A DNA stretch of 64,000 bases from Bacteroidota bacterium (GCA_021779195.1 JAJYBB010000007.1:54380-118379), one strand, 5' to 3'; positions 1 to 9,317 are shown, counted from the first letter of the stretch. Notes: generated by a model from the letters alone, not told the origin. Translations and numbers: made by a program.

Positions 1-642
1 AATCAAGTGAAAGTTCGTTCGGTATTTTCTCATTTGTCGGGTTCCGACGAAGCAAAATTCGATAATTTTACCCGCGAACAAATTTCGGTTTTTACTGCTT
101 GTGCCGATCAGTTTGCTAAAACTTTTTCGCATTACATCATGCGCCATATTCTTAACTCGGCAGGTATTGAACGATTCCCTGAATTTCAGTTTGATATGGT
201 AAGGTTAGGGATTGGGCATTATGGCATCAGTTCGTTACCTGAAATTACGCTGAAACAGGTGTGTGCATTGAAAACCATTATATTGCAGATCAAAAATGTT
301 AAAGCCGGAGAAACGGTAGGTTACAGCCGAAAGGGAATTGTAAATGTTGATAAACGGATCGCAATTTTACCCATTGGATATGCTGATGGTTTTGATAGAA
401 AACTTGGAAACGGGGTAGGAGAAGTGTTAATAAATGGACAACTTGCCAAAACCATTGGCAATGTGTGTATGGATTTAATTATGGTTGATGTTACCGGCAT
501 TGAATCAAATGAAGGCGACTCAGTTGAAATTTTTGGTAATCAATTACTTATTGCTGATATGGCTGAACGTTTACACACTATTCCGTATGAAATCCTTACT
601 GGTGTGTCGCGTAGGGTAAAAAGGATATATTTTCAAGAATAA
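1..642 (+). CDS. alr: Alanine racemase C-terminal part, 5' truncated (probably MurF-Alr fusion)
   Basis: This is the C-terminal part of a PLP-dependent alanine racemase, which makes D-alanine for peptidoglycan. The frame is open to the first base of the window, so the true start lies upstream. Visible family motifs are MVRLGIGHYG, the GETVGYSR stretch that begins the C-terminal beta domain, IGYADG, and NVCMDLIMVDVT with the usual Met-Asp pair. The ending YEILTGVSRRVKRIY is typical of the family. In Bacteroidota this domain is normally fused behind MurF; that half would be outside the window, so the fusion is an inference from taxonomy. The next gene follows on the same strand after 66 bp and may be cotranscribed. 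Confidence 0.93.
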   Translation, partial: NQVKVRSVFSHLSGSDEAKFDNFTREQISVFTACADQFAKTFSHYIMRHILNSAGIERFPEFQFDMVRLGIGHYGISSLPEITLKQVCALKTIILQIKNVKAGETVGYSRKGIVNVDKRIAILPIGYADGFDRKLGNGVGEVLINGQLAKTIGNVCMDLIMVDVTGIESNEGDSVEIFGNQLLIADMAERLHTIPYEILTGVSRRVKRIYFQE

Positions 643-708
643 GATTTGTTATTTATTTACGTACTATCTGCGATTGTTCCAATCAACGCTCTATGATTCA
701 ATTGAAAT

Positions 709-1479
709 ATGATTTTAGCATTAATTGTTGATCTTAATTCTGCTGATGCACTGATTCTAAGTGCTTTTAAATTATCAGTGCAACTCGGAAAGCAATTTGG
801 TGTTATGAGTTTAGTTGCTGATAATGATCTTATTGCAGGTTGCAAAAATGAATTGTATAATGGTGTTGCCGTTTTACATATTGAGAATGCTTATGTGTCG
901 GTAAGACAAGCTGAGCTGAATGACTTACCGGATATTTGTGAAGAAATTGAAGTCTCATTTCTGTTAATTCAGTTGCCCAACAAGCAGGTTAAGAATCTCC
1001 GTAACTGGTTAAAATACTGTAGAAATTTACGTATTCCCTATGTTTTTTTCAGAGATTCATTTACATCTATTCATCTATCAACAGTAATTTTACCCGTTGG
1101 ATTTTTGGAGGAAGAAATGGAAAAAGCACAATTTGCTTCGGCGTTTGGACGTTTTTGCGGGTCGGAAATTAAAATGCTCCTTGCCAATGATTATGGCTCG
1201 AAAGCAGCTACAAATGCTGCAAAAATGAAGGAACTTTTTGATAAATTTACTTTCGGTTATTCACTTGAAAAAGCTGTACGAGATAGTTTTAAGGTTGATA
1301 TTGAAGCCATTGATAAAGCCGAAAAAGAACAGGCTGATATGGTGATCGTGTCGGCTTCGCGTGATTATGGTTTGGATGATTTGTTTTTCGGCCCGAAGGA
1401 ATATCATATTGTCAAAAAATCATCAGTTCCTGTTTTGTTGGTTAATCCCCGCGGTGATTTGTACGCTTTGTGCGATTGA
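709..1479 (+). CDS. Universal stress protein (UspA-like), 256 aa
   Basis: The C-terminal end reads as a UspA/nucleotide-binding fold: an ADMVIVSASRDYG strand-loop, a FFGPKEYHIVKKS helix, then the closing strand SVPVLLVNPR seen in most universal stress proteins. The N-terminal half (residues 1-130) starts with ALIVDLNS and an alternating strand/helix pattern, suggesting a degenerate second Usp repeat. No signal peptide or membrane segment is seen, so the protein should be cytoplasmic. The canonical G-2x-G-9x-G(S/T) ATP-binding motif is not clear, so ATP binding is doubtful. It may share a transcript with the racemase gene upstream. The specific role is unknown. Confidence 0.7.
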   Translation: MILALIVDLNSADALILSAFKLSVQLGKQFGVMSLVADNDLIAGCKNELYNGVAVLHIENAYVSVRQAELNDLPDICEEIEVSFLLIQLPNKQVKNLRNWLKYCRNLRIPYVFFRDSFTSIHLSTVILPVGFLEEEMEKAQFASAFGRFCGSEIKMLLANDYGSKAATNAAKMKELFDKFTFGYSLEKAVRDSFKVDIEAIDKAEKEQADMVIVSASRDYGLDDLFFGPKEYHIVKKSSVPVLLVNPRGDLYALCD

Positions 1480-1541
1480 GCATTAAGTTTTAATTTTAAA
1501 ACGGATTTTGAAGGAAATGGATTGATTTTGTCTTGATTTGA

Positions 1542-1572
1542 TTTGTAAATCGCTTATCCATTGCTAATTTTA
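1542..1572 (+). promoter_or_regulatory. Bacteroidota-type promoter for the K+ channel gene
   Basis: TTTG at 1542-1545, a 19-bp spacer, then TAATTTTA at 1565-1572. This matches the Bacteroidota consensus TTTG-N19/21-TAnnTTTG except for the last base. It implies a leader of roughly 60 nt before the ATG at 1640. Confidence 0.55.
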
Positions 1573-1639
1573 GAATTTTATCATCATCTTTTTGCTCAAT
1601 ATCAAACAACCAATCAACAATTAAAAGTTAAAAATATTT

Positions 1640-2689
1640 ATGAAACTCAAAATCAAAAATCGAATCAATACTCTTATAATCAAAGAGCTGTTGTTCCCGA
1701 TAGCTGCGTTGGTTCTGATAATTTTAATCGGATTTCTTGGGTTTATGTTGATTGAAGGATTTTCGCCACTTACATCGTTATATATTTTGGTAATTACATT
1801 AGCTACAATTGGTTATGGCGATGTAGTGCCGATAACCAACGCCGGTCGGATTTTCACAATACTGTTGGTACTATCGGCTTTTACAGTCGGGGTTTATGCT
1901 ATCAGTAAAATTTCAGCATTTTTATTAGAAGGAGAATTTTCAACATTATTAAAACAACGAAAAATGAACAAAACATTAGATGCTATGAGCGATCATTATA
2001 TTGTTTGCGGATATGGCAAAACAGGAAAACGCGTCATGGAGGATTTGTTGGAAAAAGGCTTTGATGTGGTGTTGATTGAAACCGACAAAGATCGAAATGA
2101 AAAAATAAAAGAACTTTACGGGCGAAATTTTGTGCATTTAGATGCCGATGCAACGGAAGATGCCGTATTGATACAAGCTGGAGTAAAACGTGCCAGGATG
2201 CTCATTTCGGTTCTCTCAACTGATGCAGAAAATTTATTTGTTACTTTGAGTGCCAAAGATTTGAATAAAAATATTAAAGTAATTACTCGTGTAGCCGAAG
2301 GCAATTCTCCCGAAAAATTCAAAAAAGCGGGTGCCGATTTTATCGTTTCACCAATTGAAATAGCTACCGACAGGATTATATCGATAGCTACAACAAGTAG
2401 TGAATTTTTTAGTTTTGTCGATTTCGCTGGAGGTAATCACGAACTTCGTGACTATATTTTTGGTTTAGTCGAAATTCATCAGGGTAGTGATTTAATCGGT
2501 AAAACCTACCGCGAAGCCAATATTCCGCAACGCACCAATCTGGTGGTAATCGGCTATAATTCCATATCCAGTGAATTTCAGATTAACCCTAAAGCCGATG
2601 ATTTTATTCGTCTTGGCGACCGGTTGTTGGTATTCGGACAAGAAAATGAAATCAACGGATTGAAAAAAATAGCCATGAACCTGAAATAG
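1640..2689 (+). CDS. Two-TM potassium channel with cytoplasmic TrkA (RCK) domains
   Basis: Residues about 16-38 and 69-95 form two membrane helices. They flank a pore loop with the selectivity filter TIGYGD near residue 56, the signature of K+ channels. A Rossmann-type TrkA-N/RCK domain follows with the nucleotide-binding motif GYGKTG and the acidic strand end VVLIETD. A TrkA-C domain occupies about residues 265-349 (ending RLLVFGQENEI). The 349-aa length fits prokaryotic Kch/MthK-like channels gated through the RCK ring. It is transcribed alone from its own promoter, and a dispersed repeat lies just downstream. Ion selectivity is well supported; the gating ligand cannot be read from sequence. 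Confidence 0.93.
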   Translation: MKLKIKNRINTLIIKELLFPIAALVLIILIGFLGFMLIEGFSPLTSLYILVITLATIGYGDVVPITNAGRIFTILLVLSAFTVGVYAISKISAFLLEGEFSTLLKQRKMNKTLDAMSDHYIVCGYGKTGKRVMEDLLEKGFDVVLIETDKDRNEKIKELYGRNFVHLDADATEDAVLIQAGVKRARMLISVLSTDAENLFVTLSAKDLNKNIKVITRVAEGNSPEKFKKAGADFIVSPIEIATDRIISIATTSSEFFSFVDFAGGNHELRDYIFGLVEIHQGSDLIGKTYREANIPQRTNLVVIGYNSISSEFQINPKADDFIRLGDRLLVFGQENEINGLKKIAMNLK

Positions 2690-2713
2690 TTGTCAATATC
2701 TATTGAGTCTATA

Positions 2714-2847
2714 CTGAAAAAGAGATGTATGCAACGCCATGAAGCATAGGAGTGTTGCTATAATAAATTCATTTTTAAAATGTTATCTTTAAGACTCAAA
2801 TAGAAAATCAATGATTACTTGTTAAAAATAATTTTTCTGAATGGACT
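2714..2847 (+). repeat. Dispersed MITE-like repeat, copy A
   Basis: The left end reads CTGAAAAAGAG. The middle has CTATAATAAATTCATTTTTA and TAGAAAATCAATGATT. The right end is a diverged form (TTTTTCTGAATGGACT) of the family end ACTTTTCGGAGTGGACT. Related copies lie at 5981, 19609, 29087, 30393 and 31315. This copy runs 26 bp into the 3' end of the nitronate monooxygenase gene and supplies its stop codon. Confidence 0.6.
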
Positions 2848-3934
2848 CTTTCTTTAATTCTTTATTCTTTTTTGACTGTTCGTAATGCAGAATAATGTCG
2901 CTGACAATTTCTTTTACAGATGAAATTTTAGTTGCCAAATACGCATTGCTTCCTGCAAAAGCATATCCCTTTTCCATTTTTCCCTGATAAGCATTGTACA
3001 GAGCCACGATAATGCAATAAGGAACTTTTTTGTAATCGCAGGTATGAAGGCAATTATACGGACACGATTTAGGAGCAGTAAGTCCTAATTTTACTCTTTC
3101 AAGAAATTTACCTTTTAATGCTCTTCCGGGCATGCCCACGGGACTTTTTATGATTTCAACTTCATTTTGATTTGCTTGAATATATGATTCTTTAAATTTT
3201 ATATCTGCATCACATTCATTGGTGGTTACAAACCTGCTGGCAATCTGAACGCCTTTAGCTCCTAATTGCATGATTTTATACATGTCTTCGCCTGAATAGA
3301 TGCCACCAGCTGCAATTACCGGAATTTCCTGATTGTATTTTTCTTCAAATGTAGCTACTTCTCTAACCACATCCGGAATAAGTTTTTCGATGGTGTAATC
3401 GGGATTTTCAATCTGATCGATTTTGAAACCCAAATGTCCACCGGCTTTCGGACCTTCTACAACAACTAAATCAGGTAAATAGTCATAAAGGGTTTTCCAT
3501 TTTTCGCAAATTATTTTTGCAGCTCGTGCCGACGAAACTATGGGTACTAATTTTGTTTTGCAACCGGGGGTTCGGTATTTAGGTAAATCGAGCGGAAGCC
3601 CGGCTCCGGCAAAGATCACATCGGCTTTTTCCGAAATAGCCGTTTTGACCATATCACTAAAATTTGTAAGTGCCATCATGATATTAATTCCTATAATACC
3701 CGATGTTTTCGCCCTTGCTTTTTTAATTTCTTCTCTTAATCCAATTTTACATGCTTCCATGTAATCCTTCGACGATTTGCGATAAATTAACCCTAACCCG
3801 GCACACGAAATCACACCTATTCCTCCTTCATTAGCAACTGCCGAAGCTAAACCCGATAATGAAATACCCACGCCCATTCCTCCTTGAATTATCGGAAGTT
3901 TTGCAGTTAGATTACCAATTTTTAATGCATTCAT
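2822..3934 (-). CDS. Nitronate monooxygenase / FMN-dependent 2-nitropropane dioxygenase family
   Basis: A TIM-barrel flavoprotein of the NMO/FabK family. N-terminal LPIIQGGMGVGIS is the FMN-phosphate-side motif. GIIGINIMMAL, ADVIFAGAGLPLDLP, VVVEGPKAGGHLG and IPVIAAGGIYSGED follow in the usual order, with LGAKGVQIASRFV at the phosphate-binding end. A Cys-containing stretch CPYNCLHTCDYKKVPYC around residues 291-307 is typical of a long NMO-like subgroup in anaerobes. Family members oxidise nitronates or reduce enoyl-ACP; the substrate here is not determinable. The last residues (ESIQKNYF) are encoded by dispersed repeat copy A, so the C-terminus was probably remodelled by insertion. The gene is monocistronic, with a 9-bp inverted repeat right in front of the start. 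Confidence 0.85.
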   Translation of the reverse strand: MNALKIGNLTAKLPIIQGGMGVGISLSGLASAVANEGGIGVISCAGLGLIYRKSSKDYMEACKIGLREEIKKARAKTSGIIGINIMMALTNFSDMVKTAISEKADVIFAGAGLPLDLPKYRTPGCKTKLVPIVSSARAAKIICEKWKTLYDYLPDLVVVEGPKAGGHLGFKIDQIENPDYTIEKLIPDVVREVATFEEKYNQEIPVIAAGGIYSGEDMYKIMQLGAKGVQIASRFVTTNECDADIKFKESYIQANQNEVEIIKSPVGMPGRALKGKFLERVKLGLTAPKSCPYNCLHTCDYKKVPYCIIVALYNAYQGKMEKGYAFAGSNAYLATKISSVKEIVSDIILHYEQSKKNKELKKESIQKNYF

Positions 3935-3935
3935 T

Positions 3936-3968
3936 TTTGCACAGTTTTATTATTTCTGTGCAAAGGTA
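3936..3968 (-). promoter_or_regulatory. Inverted repeat overlapping the -7 box of the nitronate monooxygenase gene
   Basis: TTTGCACAG (3936-3944) and CTGTGCAAA (3956-3964) form a perfect 9-bp inverted repeat with an 11-nt gap, one base upstream of the ATG. The minus-strand -7 element TACCTTTG (3968-3961) overlaps one arm. It could be an operator or a hairpin in a very short leader. Confidence 0.45.
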
Positions 3969-4423
3969 CATATTAAATATCGTGGCATGAATTTATTATA
4001 GTATTACAATGATTATTTAACCTAATATCGACCCGTTACATAAGTTAGGCATATATTTTAAGTGAAATTATCGTCCCATGGGCAGAATAAATCAACGAAA
4101 TATTTTACTTGCTTTAATTTTCAAACAAAGCAATAAACCGGATATTGAATAGAAATCTTTCCATGATTGGAATAGCTAAACCGATTGAGGATTGATTAAT
4201 GTGCTTTATATACATAATTCTCAGACGCACTCATTGAAAGCAGTTACATCTTGAAAACAACAATGTAAAAATTTGTATCAGAAACAATCACTCTTTTGGA
4301 TAGAGAAATCAATATGGAAATAATGGAATAAGGGATAATTGTTTATGTTTGTTATGCAAGCATGGGTTAAAAACCGATTCACTCAGTAATTCTAATGCAT
4401 TGAATAATTTACACTTAGAAGAA
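3969..4423. other. Gene-free stretch
   Basis: About 455 bp of AT-rich sequence between divergent features. Only very short frames occur, for example a 24-codon frame from 4078. No RNA gene, repeat or clear terminator was recognised. Confidence 0.4.
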
Positions 4424-4498
4424 ATGAAAATGAATATTTTTTCCCTAATTGTCTTTTTATGCACCATGATCAGCTGTCAGTCGGCTGTTTGGAAATAA
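4424..4498 (+). CDS. Possible 24-aa lipoprotein-signal micro-ORF
   Basis: The frame starts MKMNIFSLIVFLCTMISC and stops six residues later. It resembles a bare type II signal peptide with an MISC lipobox. It overlaps the 3' end of the convergent gene at 4470 by 29 bp. It could be a truncated lipoprotein remnant, a toxin-like small peptide or chance. The only evidence is the signal-like composition. Confidence 0.2.
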   Translation: MKMNIFSLIVFLCTMISCQSAVWK

Positions 4499-5093
4499 TT
4501 GGCTTCGGTTTTGGAGCAGTCTTCTTTTTCTTACGGGGGACATACGTACCGGGCAAAATAACATCCAACAAATGCTTACCCAGTAAACCAAGTCTGATAG
4601 CGCAAGCCAGTGCAGCAATACCGATTAAGATTGATAACCAGTTATATGCAGCAGGTTTGAAAAAAATGAGTTGTGAAACCGATAAAATGATAATGAGTGA
4701 ACTGAAGATAATTTTTGATTTTAACATTGGGGTTCGCAATGTTTTGAAACGGGTAATTCCGTCGAGCAATCCCGAAAGAAACGAAAGGATCAACGAGAAT
4801 GGGAGTGCAAATACGGAGAATTGAATTACCGAAAGAATTATCTCCGACTCAAAATTTGGAAAAATCAGGTGAAAAATCAGAAGCATTGGAGTCAAAGCCA
4901 CAAATGTTTGCGATAAATGAATGGCAATAGGATGGATATCTAAACTCAAAATAAACAACCGGTTAGGTGAAACACGTTCACGGTAAGGTTCAAATACAGA
5001 ACGGGGTAACCCGCAAGCCGGACATACATCGCCTAATTCGCTGGCTTTCATTACATATCCACAAGGGCGACAGCGTACTAATTCTTCATCCAT
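4470..5093 (-). CDS. Membrane protein with N-terminal rubredoxin-like metal site
   Basis: Residues 8-30 contain CRPCGY and CPACGLP, the two paired-cysteine knuckles (CxxCGY...CPxCG) of rubredoxin-type iron or zinc sites. They are joined by a short loop where a full rubredoxin has a longer core. After a linker, four to five hydrophobic helices follow between about residues 45 and 180. A Lys/Pro-rich tail (PRKKKKTAPKPKPI) should sit in the cytoplasm. No enzyme motif was found. The architecture suggests an electron-transfer or metal-sensing membrane protein, but the function is unknown. It sits 75 bp downstream of the endonuclease III gene on the same strand and may be cotranscribed. Confidence 0.7.
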   Translation of the reverse strand: MDEELVRCRPCGYVMKASELGDVCPACGLPRSVFEPYRERVSPNRLFILSLDIHPIAIHLSQTFVALTPMLLIFHLIFPNFESEIILSVIQFSVFALPFSLILSFLSGLLDGITRFKTLRTPMLKSKIIFSSLIIILSVSQLIFFKPAAYNWLSILIGIAALACAIRLGLLGKHLLDVILPGTYVPRKKKKTAPKPKPIISKQPTDS

Positions 5094-5168
5094 ATTATAT
5101 GTGATTTTAATTAATGGTTATGTTGATTTGCAAATATACTAAAAATATTGGATTTTAATGCTAATTGA

Positions 5169-5807
5169 CTACTTTTTTTTCATGAAATATCTGCACCAAG
5201 GAGTTAATCCGCACGCGTTGCACTTGGGATTACGTGCAGTACAAATATACCTTCCGTGTAAAATTAGCCAGTGATGTGCTTTCGGTATAAGTTCAGCAGG
5301 TATATAGTTCACTAATTCCAGTTCGGTTTGCAACGGATTTTTTGAATCGGTGGTCAGCCCTAAGCGTTCGGATATTCGAAAAACATGCGTGTCGACTGCC
5401 ATTGCAGGTTTATTGAAAATAACCGATGCCACTACGTTTGCGGTTTTTCGGCCTACTCCGGGTAAAGTTTGAAGTTTATCTACATCATCGGGTACAATGC
5501 CATTAAAATCAGATACTAATTTTTTAGACATAGCAACCAAATGATGCGCCTTGTTATTGGGATATGAAATTGAACGAATGTACTCAAAAACTACTTCGGG
5601 TGTTGTAGCAGCCATCGCTTCGGAAGTTGGAAAATCATGAAGTAAACCGGGTGTAATCATATTTACGCGTTTATCGGTACATTGTGCTGAAAGAATGACT
5701 GCAACTAATAACCCGAATGCATCTCCATAATGTAATTCAGTTTCAGCAACAGGTACATTTTCAGAAAACCAGTCGATAATATTTTTATAACGTTCTTTTG
5801 TTGTCAT
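5169..5807 (-). CDS. nth: Endonuclease III (base-excision repair DNA glycosylase/AP lyase)
   Basis: A 212-aa match to the full length of the family. The helix-hairpin-helix reads LPGVGRKTANVV with catalytic Lys121, and AVDTHVFR supplies catalytic Asp139 (E. coli K120 and D138). The [4Fe-4S] loop has Cys189, Cys196, Cys199 and Cys205 with the exact C-x6-C-x2-C-x5-C spacing. The enzyme removes oxidised pyrimidines and nicks the abasic site. The early motif ILSAQCTD is also conserved. Confidence 0.97.
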   Translation of the reverse strand: MTTKERYKNIIDWFSENVPVAETELHYGDAFGLLVAVILSAQCTDKRVNMITPGLLHDFPTSEAMAATTPEVVFEYIRSISYPNNKAHHLVAMSKKLVSDFNGIVPDDVDKLQTLPGVGRKTANVVASVIFNKPAMAVDTHVFRISERLGLTTDSKNPLQTELELVNYIPAELIPKAHHWLILHGRYICTARNPKCNACGLTPWCRYFMKKK

Positions 5808-5980
5808 AATTTTTCGGGAAACGAATTGAGCTGTAGTTTTATCAAGTTTTGAAAAATTAAAATTGACAATAAACCTCAGCCATTTTCTAGTTAGTTATTT
5901 TTTTTCTGCAAATTTATAAGAAAAGATAGTATGAGGGCATTCATTTTTATTATTTTTGCAAATTAATTTATGACTGTAAG

Positions 5981-6122
5981 TTGAAAAAGAGATTTATTCA
6001 ACTCAAAGACACCAGAACACTAAGCACTATTTTTATAATCAGTTCATTTTAAAAGTGTTATTTTAAAGACTTTAAAAGAAAATCATTGATTTTCTTTTAA
6101 AACTGACTTTTAGGAGTGGACT
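5981..6122 (+). repeat. Dispersed MITE-like repeat, copy B
   Basis: This looks like the most complete copy. It has the left end TTGAAAAAGAG, a middle CTCAAAGACACCAGAACAC, TTCATTTTAAAAGTGTTATT, and the right end ACTTTTAGGAGTGGACT. An internal AGAAAATCATTGATTTTCT is itself palindromic. It lies in the gap before ftsK. Confidence 0.65.
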
Positions 6123-6173
6123 CATTTATCAAAGAATAATATTTACAGTTAAATTTAATAACAACCAGTTGAT

Positions 6174-6201
6174 TTTGTTTATCATTGACTAATTAAATTT
6201 G
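6174..6201 (+). promoter_or_regulatory. Candidate promoter for ftsK
   Basis: TAAATTTG at 6194-6201 fits the -7 consensus TAnnTTTG, 28 nt before the ATG. The nearest TTTG (6174-6177) is only 16 bp upstream of it, shorter than the usual 19-21 bp, so the -33 assignment is weak. Confidence 0.35.
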
Positions 6202-6228
6202 AATTCAAAAAGTACACTTTTAAAATAA

Positions 6229-8709
6229 ATGGCACCGAAAAAACCCATACGACCCGTAGCAAAACCAGAACCCAAATTAACTACCAAGGCTATTCCAAAA
6301 AAAGAGAAAGTTAAACGTGAACCCAATCAATTTTGGCTTAAAACCCGTAACTTTTTTACCGATGAACGAACCCGAATAATCATAGGTATTTTTTTGATGC
6401 TGTTAATTGTGTACATGATGACCGCTTTTGTATCTTATTTTATTACGGGAGCTGACGATCAAAGTAAAATTGATCTTTCGTGGAGCGATTTACAGCAAAT
6501 GCGCAGTCAGATTCATAATTGGGCTGGAGTTACCGGAGCAGTTATTTCCGAAACTTTTATTAACAAATGGTTTGGCGTTTCATCCTTCGCTGTGCTTTGT
6601 TTTGGCATTATTTTAACATTGCGACTTTGGCGATTTCGGGTATCTTCTCTCTGGAAATCATTTTTTCATTGCAGTTTTTGGCTGATATGGCCATCGGTAT
6701 TGCTTGGTTATATTTTTACCCCATTTTATCAAAATTATATTTTTACTTTTTCGCCGGGGGGCAAACACGGCGATAATATTAGTCAATGGTTGATTTCTTA
6801 CTTCGGCATTCCCGGAACGTTGATGATTCTGATTGGTACTATATTAGTTTATGCAATCATCACTTCAAAAGCAACGATTATTCTATTTAAAAACCTTTTT
6901 TCGAGAAAATACAGATCATCGAATTTATCAAATACTGTTGATGAATTTGAATCGAAAAGGGATGAACCTACAGTGGCAGTGGGAACTGAAATAATTCCGG
7001 ATGATTGGATTAGCAAAGCCGAAGAAGATGATGAGCCTGATGAATTCGTAATTGAACCGGCTGACGAGGTAAAACCTGATGTACCTTTTGAAATTGAAGA
7101 ACCCGAGCATACGGAAGAAAACAAACCGGTTGATTCGGATATTTTGGAGTTTAACAAAGATGAAAATGAAGATCCATTCTACAATATTAATAAGTTGGGT
7201 AAATTTGATCCGACTTTAGATTTGTCGCATTATGTTCCTCCCACACTCGATTTGTTGAAAGTATATGGTACCGACAACGATACTCAAATTGATATGGTTG
7301 AACAAACTGCAAATAAAAATCGCATTATTAGTACTTTACAAAATTATGGCATCGAAATTGAAACCATCAAGGCTACCGTAGGTCCAACCATTACTTTATA
7401 TGAAATTGTGCCTAAAGCCGGAGTGCGGATTTCGAAAATCCGAAATCTGGAATACGATATCATGTTAAGCCTTGCAGCAACAGGAATTCGTATTATTGCG
7501 CCCATCCCAGGCAAAGGAACCATTGGAATTGAAGTGCCCAACTCCGATCCGCAGGTGGTATCAATGCATTCGATCATTGCTTCTAAAAAATTTCAAGAAT
7601 CAAAATTTGAACTTCCCGTGGCATTCGGACGAACCATAACGAATGAAATTTTCATGGTTGATTTGGTTAAAATGCCTCATTTACTTGTTGCGGGAGCTAC
7701 AGGTCAGGGTAAATCGGTCGGACTGAATGCTATTATCACTTCGTTGCTGTATAAAAAGCATCCGGCTGAACTGAAACTGGTATTGGTCGACCCCAAAAAG
7801 GTGGAATTTAATATTTACGGGGATATCGAAAAACATTTTCTGGCAAAACTTCCCGACGGAGATGATTCCATTATTACCGATACCAGCAAAGTAGTGGAAA
7901 CACTCAATTCACTTTGTAAGGAAATGGATGACCGCTATGACTTGTTGAAAAAAGCACACGTTAGAAATGTAAAAGAATACAACGAAAAGTTTATCAATCG
8001 GCTGTTAAATCCCGAAAAAGGACATCGATTTTTACCTTATATAGTTGTGATTGTTGATGAGTTTGGCGATTTAATCATGACTGCCGGCAAAGAAGTGGAA
8101 ATGCCGATTGCCCGTATTGCTCAGTTAGCCCGTGCAGTGGGCATTCACATGATTATTGCTACGCAGCGTCCTTCGGTTAATATCATTACAGGGGTGATTA
8201 AAGCCAACTTCCCTGCCCGTGTTGCTTTCAGGGTTTCGTCGATGATTGATTCGCGTACCATTCTCGATTCGCCCGGAGCAAATCAGTTGGTTGGACGGGG
8301 TGATATGCTTTTCTCTCAGGGAAATGATCTTATTCGCGTGCAATGCGCTTTTGTTGATACCCCAGAAGTTGAAAATATTGTTCATCATATCAGTCATCAG
8401 CAGGCATATGCTACCGCATTTTATCTGCCTGAATATGTTGGGGCTGAAGGCGAAGGAATTGAGGTATCGAGTGTGGATATGACCAAACGCGATCCTTTAT
8501 TCGAAGAGGCTGCCCGACTGATTGTTGCTAATCAGCAGGGCTCTACCTCGCTTATTCAACGTAAATTTTCGATCGGTTATAATCGTGCCGGACGTATTGT
8601 CGATCAGTTGGAAGTTGCCGGCATCATTGGTCCGTTTGAAGGTAGTAAAGCCCGCCAGGTATTGGTGTTGGATGATTATCATTTGGAGCAGATATTCAAA
8701 CATCTTTAA
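6229..8709 (+). CDS. ftsK: FtsK/SpoIIIE family DNA translocase
   Basis: An 826-aa septal DNA pump. The N-terminus (about residues 50-225) carries four membrane helices. An acidic linker rich in Glu/Asp (about 235-310) takes the place of the long Pro/Gln linker of E. coli FtsK. The motor follows: an alpha domain, Walker A GATGQGKS near residue 490, Walker B VVIVDEFGDL near 608, and the FtsK signature ATQRPSVNIITG. The C-terminal gamma winged helix (STSLIQRKFSIGYNRAGRI, about 760-826) should read the polar KOPS-like sequences that orient pumping towards dif. The protein would resolve chromosome dimers through XerCD at division. It is transcribed alone, with repeat copy B in its upstream region. 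Confidence 0.97.
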   Translation: MAPKKPIRPVAKPEPKLTTKAIPKKEKVKREPNQFWLKTRNFFTDERTRIIIGIFLMLLIVYMMTAFVSYFITGADDQSKIDLSWSDLQQMRSQIHNWAGVTGAVISETFINKWFGVSSFAVLCFGIILTLRLWRFRVSSLWKSFFHCSFWLIWPSVLLGYIFTPFYQNYIFTFSPGGKHGDNISQWLISYFGIPGTLMILIGTILVYAIITSKATIILFKNLFSRKYRSSNLSNTVDEFESKRDEPTVAVGTEIIPDDWISKAEEDDEPDEFVIEPADEVKPDVPFEIEEPEHTEENKPVDSDILEFNKDENEDPFYNINKLGKFDPTLDLSHYVPPTLDLLKVYGTDNDTQIDMVEQTANKNRIISTLQNYGIEIETIKATVGPTITLYEIVPKAGVRISKIRNLEYDIMLSLAATGIRIIAPIPGKGTIGIEVPNSDPQVVSMHSIIASKKFQESKFELPVAFGRTITNEIFMVDLVKMPHLLVAGATGQGKSVGLNAIITSLLYKKHPAELKLVLVDPKKVEFNIYGDIEKHFLAKLPDGDDSIITDTSKVVETLNSLCKEMDDRYDLLKKAHVRNVKEYNEKFINRLLNPEKGHRFLPYIVVIVDEFGDLIMTAGKEVEMPIARIAQLARAVGIHMIIATQRPSVNIITGVIKANFPARVAFRVSSMIDSRTILDSPGANQLVGRGDMLFSQGNDLIRVQCAFVDTPEVENIVHHISHQQAYATAFYLPEYVGAEGEGIEVSSVDMTKRDPLFEEAARLIVANQQGSTSLIQRKFSIGYNRAGRIVDQLEVAGIIGPFEGSKARQVLVLDDYHLEQIFKHL

Positions 8710-8861
8710 ATTTTGATATGAGAAATAGAATCGTAATGATTCGAAACTCAATGTATGTCCATTCTTTATGTAATTTAAAGTGTAAATTATATCGGACGGA
8801 TTAATACAGGGAAAACATCACAAACGTTGCAAATTAAAATTCAAAACAAAAAAACATACGT

Positions 8862-9296
8862 ATGAAAACAGCAAAAATTATTACCGAAAAAGGAGAGATG
8901 CAGGTTGAATTTTACGAACAGGATGCGCCCGGTACAGTAGCAAACTTTATTAAGCTCGCAACTTCGGGCTTTTATGATGGATTGACTTTTCACCGTGTGA
9001 TTCCCGATTTTGTAATTCAGGGTGGATGTCCCAATGGAAATGGAACAGGGGGTCCGGGTTACACTATTCCTTGCGAGTTAGACGGTGGCAATCAGTATCA
9101 TGACAGAGGAGTGTTATCAATGGCACATGCCGGACGTAATACCGGTGGATCTCAGTTTTTTATTTGCCATTCGCGCAAAAACACGGCTCATTTGGATCGC
9201 CAGCATACCTGCTTTGGCAAGGTGGTTGAAGGGTTAGAAGTGATTGATGCAATTCGTCAGGGCGATAGAATTTTGAAAATTGAAGTTTCAGAATAA
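8862..9296 (+). CDS. ppiB: Cyclophilin-type peptidyl-prolyl isomerase, small cytoplasmic form
   Basis: A 144-aa cyclophilin that accelerates proline cis-trans isomerisation. Family motifs are [13 protein letters not shown] (catalytic Arg), [27 protein letters not shown] and the loop [12 protein letters not shown]. The position equivalent to Trp121 of human cyclophilin A is His here (QHTCFG), as in many bacterial members with low cyclosporin affinity. No signal peptide, so cytoplasmic. A strong terminator follows 21 bp after the stop. Confidence 0.94.
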   Translation: MKTAKIITEKGEMQVEFYEQDAPGTVANFIKLATSGFYDGLTFHRVIPDFVIQGGCPNGNGTGGPGYTIPCELDGGNQYHDRGVLSMAHAGRNTGGSQFFICHSRKNTAHLDRQHTCFGKVVEGLEVIDAIRQGDRILKIEVSE

Positions 9297-9317
9297 GTGT
9301 CGCTTTAAACATAGCGT

